A stretch of 64,000 nt of DNA. Origin: an uncultured Victivallales bacterium. GTDB lineage: Bacteria; Verrucomicrobiota; Lentisphaeria; Victivallales; UBA1829. Positions 1 to 6,919 of the stretch are shown piece by piece. The position numbers were made by a program, and so were the translations under genes. Location of the stretch: NCBI GenBank assembly GCA_944391115.1, contig CALXSJ010000016.1, forward strand, positions 1-64,000. Direction: 5' to 3'. The notes beneath the pieces were generated by a model that did no database searches, was not told the DNA's origin, and saw only the letters and a list, made by a program, of their open reading frames with translations. Each line of letters begins with the position of its first letter. Position 1 is the stretch's first letter.

Positions 1-343
1 AAAGACCGGGAAATTCATCTGTCCGAATGAGGTCATCGGCATTTTTCGGGCGCGGATGGGCAGCGATGAAATCCCGTTTTGCTGCAGCTTTCGCCGTTTT
101 CAGTCGAAGCCCTGCCGCAAGATGTTTTTGCAAATAGGAATCGTATTCCTTGCCCCAGTGAACTGCCCGTTCATTTGCCTTTTCATGCCGTCTCCGCAGG
201 AAACGTCGATAATTTTGTGCGTCATCAAAAATCTTTTGAATACGGGCGTGAAATTCTGTCTCCGGAAGATTCTGCCAGGCAAGAACCTCCTGAAGCATTT
301 CAGGCGAAAGATTCAGTTTGTCAATATGAATTTGAAGAATCAT
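1..343 (-). CDS. Hypothetical protein, partial (runs off window start)
   Basis: An open frame starts at the ATG at 343-341 and stays open to position 1, giving at least 114 residues. The product is charged and mostly helical, with a run of Arg and Lys around residues 45-55 (RRFLRRRHEKANER) and no signal peptide or membrane segment. I do not recognise the family. It lies 46 bases downstream of the winged-helix gene in the same direction, so it is probably the third gene of that small operon. No strong ribosome binding site precedes the ATG, so the start is tentative. It sits inside the putative integrative element and may be an accessory gene of it. Confidence 0.5.
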   Translation of the reverse strand, partial: MILQIHIDKLNLSPEMLQEVLAWQNLPETEFHARIQKIFDDAQNYRRFLRRRHEKANERAVHWGKEYDSYLQKHLAAGLRLKTAKAAAKRDFIAAHPRPKNADDLIRTDEFPGL

Positions 344-389
344 AGGAAAAACGGTGAACGGCAGGGTAAACCATTCACCGTATTGGGAG

Positions 390-680
390 CTACTTCTTCT
401 TTTCTGTTTCGACGAATTCCGCTTGCTGGAAGACCCGAAGCAATCCGCTTCCGGAAAGCGACTCATGCGACCGGACCAGATTCAACGTTACCAGTTCAGG
501 CAAAGCCTTTGCCGTCTGCCGCCGGGTAATGCCGCATTGACGGGCAAGTTCGTCTGTGGTCAGTACAGTCGATCCACTTCTTCCGATCAGAACCGCAACC
601 CGACCGTAAACGAGCTTGACATAAGGCGACAAATCTGCCCGCTCCAATATCTCCCGGGGGATCATGACACTGTTTTTCAC
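390..680 (-). CDS. Winged-helix DNA-binding protein
   Basis: This 96-residue protein most likely starts at the GTG at 680, which overlaps the TGA stop of the upstream gene as GTGA, a typical translational-coupling arrangement. A longer ATG start at 704 exists but lies inside the neighbour. Residues 12-80 read as a winged helix of the kind in plasmid Rep proteins and phage replication regulators: LSPYVKLVYGRV, then TTDELARQCGITRRQTAKAL as helix-turn-helix, then a short wing. The protein ends in a lysine-rich tail. It could be a replication initiator fragment or an element regulator. The DNA-binding fold is fairly clear, the role is not. Confidence 0.6.
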   Translation of the reverse strand: MKNSVMIPREILERADLSPYVKLVYGRVAVLIGRSGSTVLTTDELARQCGITRRQTAKALPELVTLNLVRSHESLSGSGLLRVFQQAEFVETEKKK

Positions 681-1030
681 CTGGCACCCGCCTTTCCATG
701 GCACTGCGGAACGATGATTTCATTTTCCGGAACGCCATGCTCCAACAGATTTTGAACACTTTCAGGTTCAATCCGAATCAGTCGCGGACTGATGTTGACC
801 GCTTTCAAACGACCGTTTTTGATGTAACGGTTGATACTGTTCACCGATACGCCGAGCAGTTGTGCGCATTCGCTCCGTGTCAGCTTTTTCCGCACGACGG
901 TTTCCCGGGAATTGCCGTATTGATCCAATGCGGTAAACAGCATTTCAGCGGTCAGCATAGGGTAGTGTTCGCGCAGCAGATTGACGATGGTGGTTTGCAC
1001 CACAACGGGAATTGGACTTTTCTTCAGCAT
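677..1030 (-). CDS. Excisionase/MerR-like helix-turn-helix protein
   Basis: The start at 1030 (MLKKSPIPV) is chosen because AAGGAGG lies upstream of it; a longer frame from 1087 lacks this. The 117-residue product has a helix-turn-helix near residues 50-75 (TRSECAQLLGVSVNSINRYI) followed by KNGRLKAVNISPRLIRIEPE, the layout of DNA-binding excisionase and MerR-type wHTH domains. Such proteins often control excision or transcription in integrative elements. It is coupled by a 4-base overlap to the winged-helix gene downstream. The recombinase is about 2 kb away on the same strand, so a recombination directionality factor is possible but not shown. Confidence 0.65.
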   Translation of the reverse strand: MLKKSPIPVVVQTTIVNLLREHYPMLTAEMLFTALDQYGNSRETVVRKKLTRSECAQLLGVSVNSINRYIKNGRLKAVNISPRLIRIEPESVQNLLEHGVPENEIIVPQCHGKAGAR

Positions 1031-1098
1031 AAAAATGCCTCCTTGATATTGATGAGGGGTTCTGTTTTGCAGACGCGCCTGCATCATGGAGACTGATT

Positions 1099-1172
1099 TT
1101 TCCGTTTTTCTCAGGAAAAATCATAAAGTTACGCTCAAAAGAAGTTTTTCCGTTTCCGGATCATTTCCGTTT
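1099..1172. repeat. Three short direct repeats upstream of the HTH operon
   Basis: The 9-base word TTTCCGTTT occurs at 1099-1107, 1147-1155 and 1164-1172, in the leader between the unknown 296-residue gene and the HTH operon. Copies one and three continue as TTTTTC(TC)AGGA. They may be binding sites for one of the neighbouring DNA-binding proteins. No function is proven. Confidence 0.3.
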
Positions 1173-1180
1173 TTCAGGAC

Positions 1181-1210
1181 AAAAAAAGACGTTCCGGGGA
1201 ATGGAACGCC
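1181..1210 (-). terminator. Rho-independent terminator of the 1240-2130 gene
   Basis: Read on the minus strand, GGCGTTCC pairs with GGAACGTC across a 6-base loop and is followed by a run of seven T. It lies 30 bases past the stop codon of the 296-residue gene, a standard intrinsic terminator layout. Confidence 0.7.
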
Positions 1211-1239
1211 ATAAAATGGGAGAATGTTTTCGGAGAAAA

Positions 1240-2130
1240 TCAGCGTTTCTTCGCACGCCGGGACATCTCATCTTCGGACATCCCGCGAACAAGATTGGAG
1301 AGCGCCTGTTTACTGCGGATTTCTCCGACTCTTTTGTTTGCCCAGGCCAGCAGTTCCAGCTCGTTGAAGAGAGGACTGTAGCCATCGTAGGGACACTTCC
1401 CGTTGTCCCAGTTCTGAATCGTCCGCGATGTAAACGAATGCTTTGCATCAATATCTTCAAGACTTTTGAAGGCTTTATTGATGATCATCACCTTGTCCGC
1501 AAGAGTCAATGGCGCTTTCCGGCGGTTCTTTTGAAGATCTGCCTGCTGTTGTGCCTGTAACTTTTTCAGCAATGCCTCCGCCAGTTGAGTTTTGGCGATT
1601 TCTTCCCGCAAAAGCATCATCATTTCCTCGCGTGTTTTGCAACGGGTTTCCAAAAGAAGATCGTCCAGTTTCTGCGTGAACAAATCCAGTTGGATCACCG
1701 GCGCGAGAAGCCCGGTCAGATAGGAATCAATCGCCAGATGCAGAATCTTCTCTTTCTGCGGGGCGGAAAGTTCCGGATCCTTGACCATCCCGTCAATCTG
1801 CTGGAGAGTTCGCCCAGACAGTGGCATCTTCCGGTCGATTCCGGTCTCAAGCGAAACAGAAAACAGCCTCATCGCCTGCACTGGATTCTCTATATTGTAT
1901 TCCAAGGAGGGAATTTGTTCAAGGACTGCAAGCGCCTCCGGCAGACGTTCTCGAATTTTTTCTGTTTCGCTCACGATTGTCGTATCAGGCGGAGGAGGTG
2001 TTCCCAACGTATTCGACATTTCAGAAAGCGCAAGTGAATAAACATCCATCAGGCGAACCGCCTTGCCACGGATTTTAGACTTCAGAAGCATCTTGATCAG
2101 TTTCCAGGCGGCCTTCCCGAGAGTTCCCAT
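1240..2130 (-). CDS. Hypothetical protein with possible C-terminal HTH
   Basis: The ATG at 2130 has AGGAGG upstream, so the start is firm. The 296-residue product is soluble and largely helical. The middle (about 160-205) is rich in Glu, Lys, Leu and Gln and looks like a coiled coil. Residues 205-265 contain LADKVMIINKAFKSLEDI followed by SFTSRTIQNW, which resembles a helix-turn-helix. I do not recognise the full-length family. It stands alone with its own terminator, between the element's HTH operon and the toxin-antitoxin pair. A DNA-binding or replication-associated role inside the element is an inference. Confidence 0.55.
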   Translation of the reverse strand: MGTLGKAAWKLIKMLLKSKIRGKAVRLMDVYSLALSEMSNTLGTPPPPDTTIVSETEKIRERLPEALAVLEQIPSLEYNIENPVQAMRLFSVSLETGIDRKMPLSGRTLQQIDGMVKDPELSAPQKEKILHLAIDSYLTGLLAPVIQLDLFTQKLDDLLLETRCKTREEMMMLLREEIAKTQLAEALLKKLQAQQQADLQKNRRKAPLTLADKVMIINKAFKSLEDIDAKHSFTSRTIQNWDNGKCPYDGYSPLFNELELLAWANKRVGEIRSKQALSNLVRGMSEDEMSRRAKKR

Positions 2131-2293
2131 ACAAATCCTCCTGTTTTACTATAACACACTCAATACGATTTCACCTTCCTGTAAAATGGTTCCTGTAACT
2201 CCGAAATCGTATCCCAACGTTTTTCATGAGAAACGTCTTGTCAACACCTTGGAAACGGGAAACAGTTATTTCCAATAGCGCAATTTTGAAAGT

Positions 2294-2701
2294 TTATTGT
2301 AATGCAAGATATGCAGTCGGGGTCAAAACCGGAATATCGTCTTGCGGAAAATGCTTGACGTTCCTTGTAATGATATAATCCGCATCACTGTATGCTGCGG
2401 TAAAATATTGAACCGCATCCTCAAAATCGGCAATGGAAGAATCAATCGCCCGGTCAAGAATGGATACGGAAAGATCAACCGGCTTGAGGATGTCGCGAAA
2501 AATCCGCAGGTTTTTCCGCATTGTTCCGGGGGCGACATTTTTACGCAGAACGTAAGCAACCGTGCAAAATGTCAGTGCGGAAACAAGACCTTCCGCTTTG
2601 CCCCTTTCACAAAGATTCAAAACTGCCTGGGAATCCGCAAGAAACGGCTCTCGACCTGCAATCACATCAATCACTACATTCGTATCAAGAAAGAGTTTCA
2701 T
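2294..2701 (-). CDS. vapC: PIN-domain ribonuclease toxin, VapC type
   Basis: This 135-residue protein is about the normal length for a VapC toxin, a Mg-dependent RNase that cleaves RNA when the antitoxin is lost. It shows the PIN pattern: FLDTNVVIDV with Asp6 at the N terminus, acidic residues Asp92 and Asp95 in ADFEDAVQY, and Asp106/Asp108 in SDADYIITRN. The glutamate expected near residue 45 is not obvious; the segment reads SALTFCTVAYVL, so activity needs care. Its ATG overlaps the antitoxin stop by four bases, the classic antitoxin-first order. Next to an integrase, such modules usually stabilise the element. Confidence 0.85.
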   Translation of the reverse strand: MKLFLDTNVVIDVIAGREPFLADSQAVLNLCERGKAEGLVSALTFCTVAYVLRKNVAPGTMRKNLRIFRDILKPVDLSVSILDRAIDSSIADFEDAVQYFTAAYSDADYIITRNVKHFPQDDIPVLTPTAYLALQ

Positions 2702-2964
2702 TTGTCAAGCCCATATTTTTCCGCAAACACATCACTCATGAATTCTTTTTCATTGAAGTCATCAGGCAGTTTTACGATTCCCGTAAGGGATTTTGTCAGG
2801 GGACCAATGCTCCGCCGCGAATGCTTTTTATTATTCAAACGCGATTTGGCAAGTATGAAATTGGAAAACATTGCCGAGATACTCGTCTTCTCGCGGAGTG
2901 CCTGCTCTTCTGCAAGGGAAATTACTTTCCGGGAAGCTGTCAGCGTAAGTTTATTCATTGGCAT
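2698..2964 (-). CDS. Antitoxin of the PIN toxin (DUF6364-like)
   Basis: The start at 2964 is set by AGGAGG six bases upstream. The 88-residue product begins with a ribbon-helix-helix-like strand and helix (NKLTLTASRKVISLAEEQA, then KTSISAMFSNFI) and ends with a segment rich in acidic residues (DDFNEKEFMSDVFAEKYG) that would wrap around the toxin. This fits the DUF6364 antitoxin family, which usually pairs with PIN toxins. It is first in the bicistron and overlaps the toxin by four bases. It likely represses its own promoter at about 3003-3030. Confidence 0.75.
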   Translation of the reverse strand: MPMNKLTLTASRKVISLAEEQALREKTSISAMFSNFILAKSRLNNKKHSRRSIGPLTKSLTGIVKLPDDFNEKEFMSDVFAEKYGLDK

Positions 2965-2981
2965 GTTTCACCTCCTGTTTT

Positions 2982-3030
2982 AATACGTGTCCGTCTGAAT
3001 ATAGAATACGTGCTGTTTTTGAAAAGTCAA
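2982..3030 (-). promoter_or_regulatory. Promoter and possible operator of the toxin-antitoxin pair
   Basis: On the minus strand TTGACT (3030-3025) is followed after 16 bases by TATTCT (3008-3003), a good sigma-70 pair. The 8-base direct repeat AATACGTG at 2982-2989 and 3005-3012 straddles the -10 and start region and could be the antitoxin binding site. Confidence 0.5.
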
Positions 3031-3039
3031 ATTGAGAAG

Positions 3040-4497
3040 TTAAAAATTTTCGATGGAAAGCAGCTTCGGTTCAGGTTGCGGGTATCTGGCGGAATCTGCA
3101 ATCTGAGCAACCAGCATATTCAGCTTCAGAATTTCCATGCTGGACGCCGTCTGAATATACTCTGTCAAATTCTGCCTGAGCAGACTGTCCGGTGTTCCGC
3201 TTCTCCCATGATTCCCGCCGGCCAATCCATGCATCAGGGCAACTCCCTGCATACGGGCCTTCCTGTCCGCATGGCTCTGGTAATGCTTCGTCATACTTGC
3301 GGTCAGGTGTCCAACGATACTCTGCACCACCGGCAGCGGAACGCCGCGCAGTCCCGCATAATAACAAAAGCAGTGACGAAGCGAATGAAAGTCCTTCACA
3401 CTCTGTTTGCGGGTCCGCCCGGGAATACTCCGTTGTGTCTGAATCCCCAGAGAATGCAGATAACCAAGAATCCGGTTGTTCAGAACATTCTGATGTTCCA
3501 GATACAGCCTTGCCGCTTCCGGGATGATATATTCCTCCTGTCCGGAGATTTCATACTGCTGACGCAGATAATCCGCCAGTTCCCGTTCAATCGGAATGTG
3601 AACCACCGCTTTCGTCTTGCGCGTCACTCGCGTAATTTCATGACGGTAGAAATCAGGATCAAGCAGATTCTGTGTATAACCTTCGATATCACTCCAGCGG
3701 AGAGTGGCAACATCTCCAAGACGCAGACCGCAGCAGATCCCGATCGTAAACAGACCGCGCATCAAAGGAGGAGGATTCTGAAAGATCAACTGCAATTCTT
3801 CTTCCGTAAAAATCTCACGTTCCGCAGGAGAAAGTTTCAGCGGACGAATGAAGTAAAACGGATTCTCCTCCACCGAATACCCGAGATCAGGCAGCAGAAA
3901 CGTGAAAACCGATTTGCAGGTCATTTGATAACGGTTCAACGTCGTGGCGCTCAAATTTCCTCCGAATTCATAATCTTTGAACTTCTTTCTCTGTGGACAG
4001 CGGGATTTTACGTAACTGATTTTTCGGTTCCACCGTCCATTTTTCCGGATATGGGCAATATACGCTTCCGCATGAGCACGTTCCACTTCATCCAACGTTG
4101 TCAAACGGTAATTGTCTTTCAGAAAAGAGACGAAATCAATCCAGTAACGCCGGGACACACGCAACACCTGTTCCGAGGCGGAACGGCTGTGCGGTTTCTG
4201 CTGTGCCAGTTCAAACGCATCGTCCAGAGTGATCGTCAGTCGCGCTTTCAGCTTTTTGAGCTTTGCCTTTTCCTCAAGGTATTCCTCGCGGGTCTCAATA
4301 TCTTTCAGTTGTTTCTCGCGTTCCAGAAATTCCCGGGCAACACTCTCCGCGCGGCGTTCCTCTGTGATCTTGGCACCGTTTTCCTCTCGCAAAATCATTG
4401 CTTTGCGCTTATGATCCTTCGTGGTGTATTGCAGGAAAAACACTCCGTTTTCCTTGTAGACACGCCCCATTCCTTTTGCGCGACGTTTCTGTTTCAT
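3040..4497 (-). CDS. Tyrosine recombinase / integrase
   Basis: The 485-residue enzyme catalyses site-specific integration and excision through a 3'-phosphotyrosine. The start at 4497 is preceded by GGAGG; the frame stays open upstream to 4644 but without such a signal. The N-terminal half has an AP2-like strand region (YKENGVFFLQYTTKDHKRK) and a SAM-like core-binding domain (about 85-205). The catalytic half (about 225-440) shows Arg259 in GLRLGDVATLRW, His371 and Arg374 in FHSLRH, His397 in VGHLTASMTKHY and the nucleophile Tyr406. It is transcribed away from the putative attachment site about 300 bases upstream, and is the strongest evidence for an integrative element. Confidence 0.92.
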   Translation of the reverse strand: MKQKRRAKGMGRVYKENGVFFLQYTTKDHKRKAMILREENGAKITEERRAESVAREFLEREKQLKDIETREEYLEEKAKLKKLKARLTITLDDAFELAQQKPHSRSASEQVLRVSRRYWIDFVSFLKDNYRLTTLDEVERAHAEAYIAHIRKNGRWNRKISYVKSRCPQRKKFKDYEFGGNLSATTLNRYQMTCKSVFTFLLPDLGYSVEENPFYFIRPLKLSPAEREIFTEEELQLIFQNPPPLMRGLFTIGICCGLRLGDVATLRWSDIEGYTQNLLDPDFYRHEITRVTRKTKAVVHIPIERELADYLRQQYEISGQEEYIIPEAARLYLEHQNVLNNRILGYLHSLGIQTQRSIPGRTRKQSVKDFHSLRHCFCYYAGLRGVPLPVVQSIVGHLTASMTKHYQSHADRKARMQGVALMHGLAGGNHGRSGTPDSLLRQNLTEYIQTASSMEILKLNMLVAQIADSARYPQPEPKLLSIENF

Positions 4498-4522
4498 GCA
4501 AACCTCCATCTTCATTGGGATT

Positions 4523-4610
4523 GTTGTTTTTTTCGTCACCATAAAAACTCTGACGAAAAAAACAACAGAAAAGCTGTCTCCCATGAGAAAATCTCCGATG
4601 ATTTTCTCAT
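4523..4610. repeat. Two perfect inverted repeats between integrase and attachment site
   Basis: The arms at 4523-4538 and 4551-4566 are a perfect 16-base inverted repeat (GTTGTTTTTTTCGTCA and its complement) with a 12-base loop. The arms at 4583-4593 and 4600-4610 are a perfect 11-base inverted repeat (ATGAGAAAATC and its complement) with a 6-base loop. Both lie in the integrase leader. They may be recombinase or excisionase arm sites, operators, or RNA hairpins controlling integrase expression. Confidence 0.6.
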
Positions 4611-4805
4611 CCCTGAAAGTTCCTGTTTTCAACTCAAACTGCACTCTGTCTCAATCACTTGCCTTCACTTGCTTTTCATGCGGCATGTCAGAACAAAACA
4701 TGAGATTTTTCTACGTAAAATGAAATTCCAACAGCAATTTTGATTTTATGAAGTATCAGAAGTAAAACTGTCTAATAATGAAATATTTGCAACTTTTTAC
4801 CTGCT

Positions 4806-4901
4806 TCACAGAATACAGATGATCGCAATCACAACAAGGAGCTCGATCAAGGTGAAATAATCCTTTGTTCTGCGGAACGGCCTTTCTGCGGGTCTTTTCA
4901 T
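4806..4901 (-). pseudogene. Truncated pseudopilin gene (5' end only), likely attachment site
   Basis: Read leftward from the ATG at 4901, 31 codons encode a short basic leader followed by [17 protein letters not shown] and then a TGA. This is the prepilin signal seen in three intact genes of this window (18343-19194, 32238-32996, 52414-53109), where the sequence continues as AAMLLPAL or GMLLPAL. Similarity to those genes runs through ATTGCGATCATC and ATTCTG and then stops abruptly. The rest of the gene, some 200 residues, is missing here and replaced by AT-rich DNA leading to the integrase. It follows the 5044-8917 operon in the same direction, where an intact pseudopilin would be expected. 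Confidence 0.75.
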
Positions 4902-4949
4902 TTTAATATCCTTTTCCTTTAGTTGAAAACGATCCAGCCATATTCAAAC

Positions 4950-4983
4950 AGCGTAAAAATGTTTCACGGACGGCATGCGTCCG
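4950..4983 (-). terminator. Possible terminator after the 5044-6906 gene
   Basis: On the minus strand CGGACG pairs with CGTCCG around a 5-base loop (4967-4983), followed by TGAAACATTTTT. It lies 60 bases past the stop of the GH101/GH129-like gene and before the truncated pseudopilin. The stem is short, so this is a moderate call. Confidence 0.4.
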
Positions 4984-5043
4984 CGTGCTGCGCTCTTTTT
5001 CAAGCCTGTTGAGCTTCTCCGTGATATGGACGCGCTGCAATTC

Positions 5044-6906
5044 TCATTCCCTCTCGATTTGAAAGGAATGAGGCGGGATGCCTTCCTCCTCGGCATTCCC
5101 GAAGTTTGCCGCAACCGCGACACCGTCGGAAAATTCGGTCCGGACCAGCTGATCGCCGCAGAACTGATGCGTCAGCATCTCCGCAAAAAACGTGGAGCGC
5201 ATCTCACGGGAGATCCGGAGGGAGTCACGGTCGAACCGGTGCGGAAGCATGCCATACAGCGCCACATAGTTCTGGAATTCGCCACCCCAAACTCCCGAAA
5301 CCCCTTCTCCCGTGAACTGAAGCACGGAATCGTGGTAAACCAGCTGAAAGAACGGGATCGGTCTGCAATTCCAGCGTCCGCCGCCTGCCTTGATGACGCA
5401 GTAGGCGCCCAGATCAATATCCCGGACGGCAAAATCATGCGGGGAGCCTTCCGTGGCGACCGCGCCGAACCGGCGTTTCGCCTCCCGGAAGATCTCCAGA
5501 CGCCACTGCGCATCATCCCGCCGGGAACCTGCATGTTCCGGATGATAGCAGGGACGGAGCGGCACACAGCCCTGCACATCCAGATAAATCGCGCCGCGCC
5601 CCGCCATTTCCGCGATTTTCGGCAGATCCCGCCTTGCATATTCCAGTGCGCATTTTCCGCACATCAGCCAGCAGCGTCCGCCGCGCCAGATTCCGCCGCG
5701 GACGGGAACGCCGTCGATATCGGTCATCAGTTCCGGAATGCGGAATTCCGGCGAATTCGCGTAGACGTCGCGGTAATTGTCGTGCACGGAATAGATGTAA
5801 TCCGGCGAAAGGGCGCGGCCCTCTTCCGCCGCACGGGTGAAATCGGCCATGCTGCCGCGTTCCGGATTGACCGGAAAGCGGGTGGGATAGCCGCTGTCGA
5901 AGCCGTAACGGTTCCAGCCAGTATTGAAAATACAGACCCGGTCGAAACCGTTGTCGTGCGCAGTCTGAAACACTTCGCGTGCGGTCCAGTTCCCGAGCCT
6001 GCCTTCCGCTTCGGCGGCTTCGCGGCTGCGGACGTAGAGGCTCCAGTCCCGTTTCACGCCGGGCGGAAGCTGCGGTGTCGAATAGACATTGTGCTTCCAG
6101 ATCACCGCGCCCGCCAGTTTTTCGACTTCCGGGCATTGTTCCGCCTTTTCGCGGAGAGAGAGAAAACGTTTTTCCGCCTTTACCTTGCCGCGGTACCATT
6201 TTGCCAGATCGGCATAGTTCCTTCCTTCCGGGAAAAAATGTGCGCAGACACTTCGCGCATATTCCGATTTCCCAGGCAGGAATTCATGTGCAAATCCGCA
6301 CCACCCCTGCGGGTTCGGCTGATTCACGGAAATCTCCAGAGAATGATCGAAGGAATTCTGCGCATAAATGCCGATCCCGCCGGACTGCCGGAACAGTCCC
6401 GCGACCGGAAGAATCCCGTCACAGCGCAAAAAGCCCGCTTCGGATGCCGGGAAACGGAACAGCTCGCCGGAAGAGTGAAAGGCGCCCGCAAGTTCGCAGG
6501 CGGTCCGGGTGTCCCAGCTCAGGAAACGGCGCGGAAAACTCAGCTGAAGCGTCTCCATGTCAAGGCCTTCGGGCGTCTCCGTTATGAAAAGGAGTTCGCC
6601 ATCCTGCAACCGTATGCGGAAAGTCAGACGGATATCCGGGCCCGGATCCGGCTTCCGGTATCCGTGTTCCGGAAAGCGGGCATACCAGAGCAGTTTCTCC
6701 ATGCGGATGCATATTTCATTTCCGTCCAGCTGCACGTTTGTCCCTGCCGTTGCGCCGGAGAGTTCCAGATTGATGCAGTTACCGTAATTCAAGGAGACGT
6801 AACAGGCTTCATCATATACGAATCCGGGAGCCTGAATGGTCAGCCGGGACCCGTCTTCCGGAATCTGCACACAAATTGTTCCGTCGTCCAGTTTCAGAAG
6901 CTTCAT
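5044..6906 (-). CDS. GH101/GH129-like glycoside hydrolase (cytoplasmic)
   Basis: The 620-residue protein has no signal peptide. Residues 1-240 are mostly beta-strand (a galactose-mutarotase-like sandwich) and 260-560 read as a TIM barrel. AIYLDVQG places Asp443 at the end of a barrel strand, and VATEG places Glu486 on the next strand, the spacing of nucleophile and acid/base in GH101 and GH129 alpha-N-acetylgalactosaminidases. A short beta-rich tail follows. The likely substrate would be an alpha-linked GalNAc or a related glycan imported by the cell. It is 13 bases downstream of the DUF5107 gene and shares its operon. The family link is from motif recognition only; it may be one of the unclassified GH101-related groups. 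Confidence 0.55.
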   Translation of the reverse strand: MKLLKLDDGTICVQIPEDGSRLTIQAPGFVYDEACYVSLNYGNCINLELSGATAGTNVQLDGNEICIRMEKLLWYARFPEHGYRKPDPGPDIRLTFRIRLQDGELLFITETPEGLDMETLQLSFPRRFLSWDTRTACELAGAFHSSGELFRFPASEAGFLRCDGILPVAGLFRQSGGIGIYAQNSFDHSLEISVNQPNPQGWCGFAHEFLPGKSEYARSVCAHFFPEGRNYADLAKWYRGKVKAEKRFLSLREKAEQCPEVEKLAGAVIWKHNVYSTPQLPPGVKRDWSLYVRSREAAEAEGRLGNWTAREVFQTAHDNGFDRVCIFNTGWNRYGFDSGYPTRFPVNPERGSMADFTRAAEEGRALSPDYIYSVHDNYRDVYANSPEFRIPELMTDIDGVPVRGGIWRGGRCWLMCGKCALEYARRDLPKIAEMAGRGAIYLDVQGCVPLRPCYHPEHAGSRRDDAQWRLEIFREAKRRFGAVATEGSPHDFAVRDIDLGAYCVIKAGGGRWNCRPIPFFQLVYHDSVLQFTGEGVSGVWGGEFQNYVALYGMLPHRFDRDSLRISREMRSTFFAEMLTHQFCGDQLVRTEFSDGVAVAANFGNAEEEGIPPHSFQIERE

Positions 6907-6919
6907 AACGGCATGTTCC

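Larger units (their letters stand above)
1..4805. mobile_element. Right-hand part of an integrative element (left end outside window)
   Basis: The block contains, all on the minus strand, a tyrosine recombinase at its right edge, a VapBC-type toxin-antitoxin pair, an unknown protein and small coupled DNA-binding genes. This is the usual make-up of a chromosomal integrative element with the integrase next to one attachment site. Immediately to the right (4806-4901) a pseudopilin gene breaks off inside its conserved signal. No tRNA gene lies at this end. The right boundary is set by where homology to other pseudopilin genes stops, and the left boundary is not in the window. No conjugation or phage structural gene is visible, so the element type is unknown. 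The element assignment itself is an inference. Confidence 0.6.

Noticed and set aside
2521-4743. A 740-codon open frame on the plus strand
   Set aside because: It lies opposite the integrase and antitoxin genes, which carry recognisable catalytic and family motifs.
4806-4901. A functional 31-residue peptide gene
   Set aside because: The sequence is the exact start of a longer pseudopilin family and stops where homology breaks, which is better explained as a truncation.
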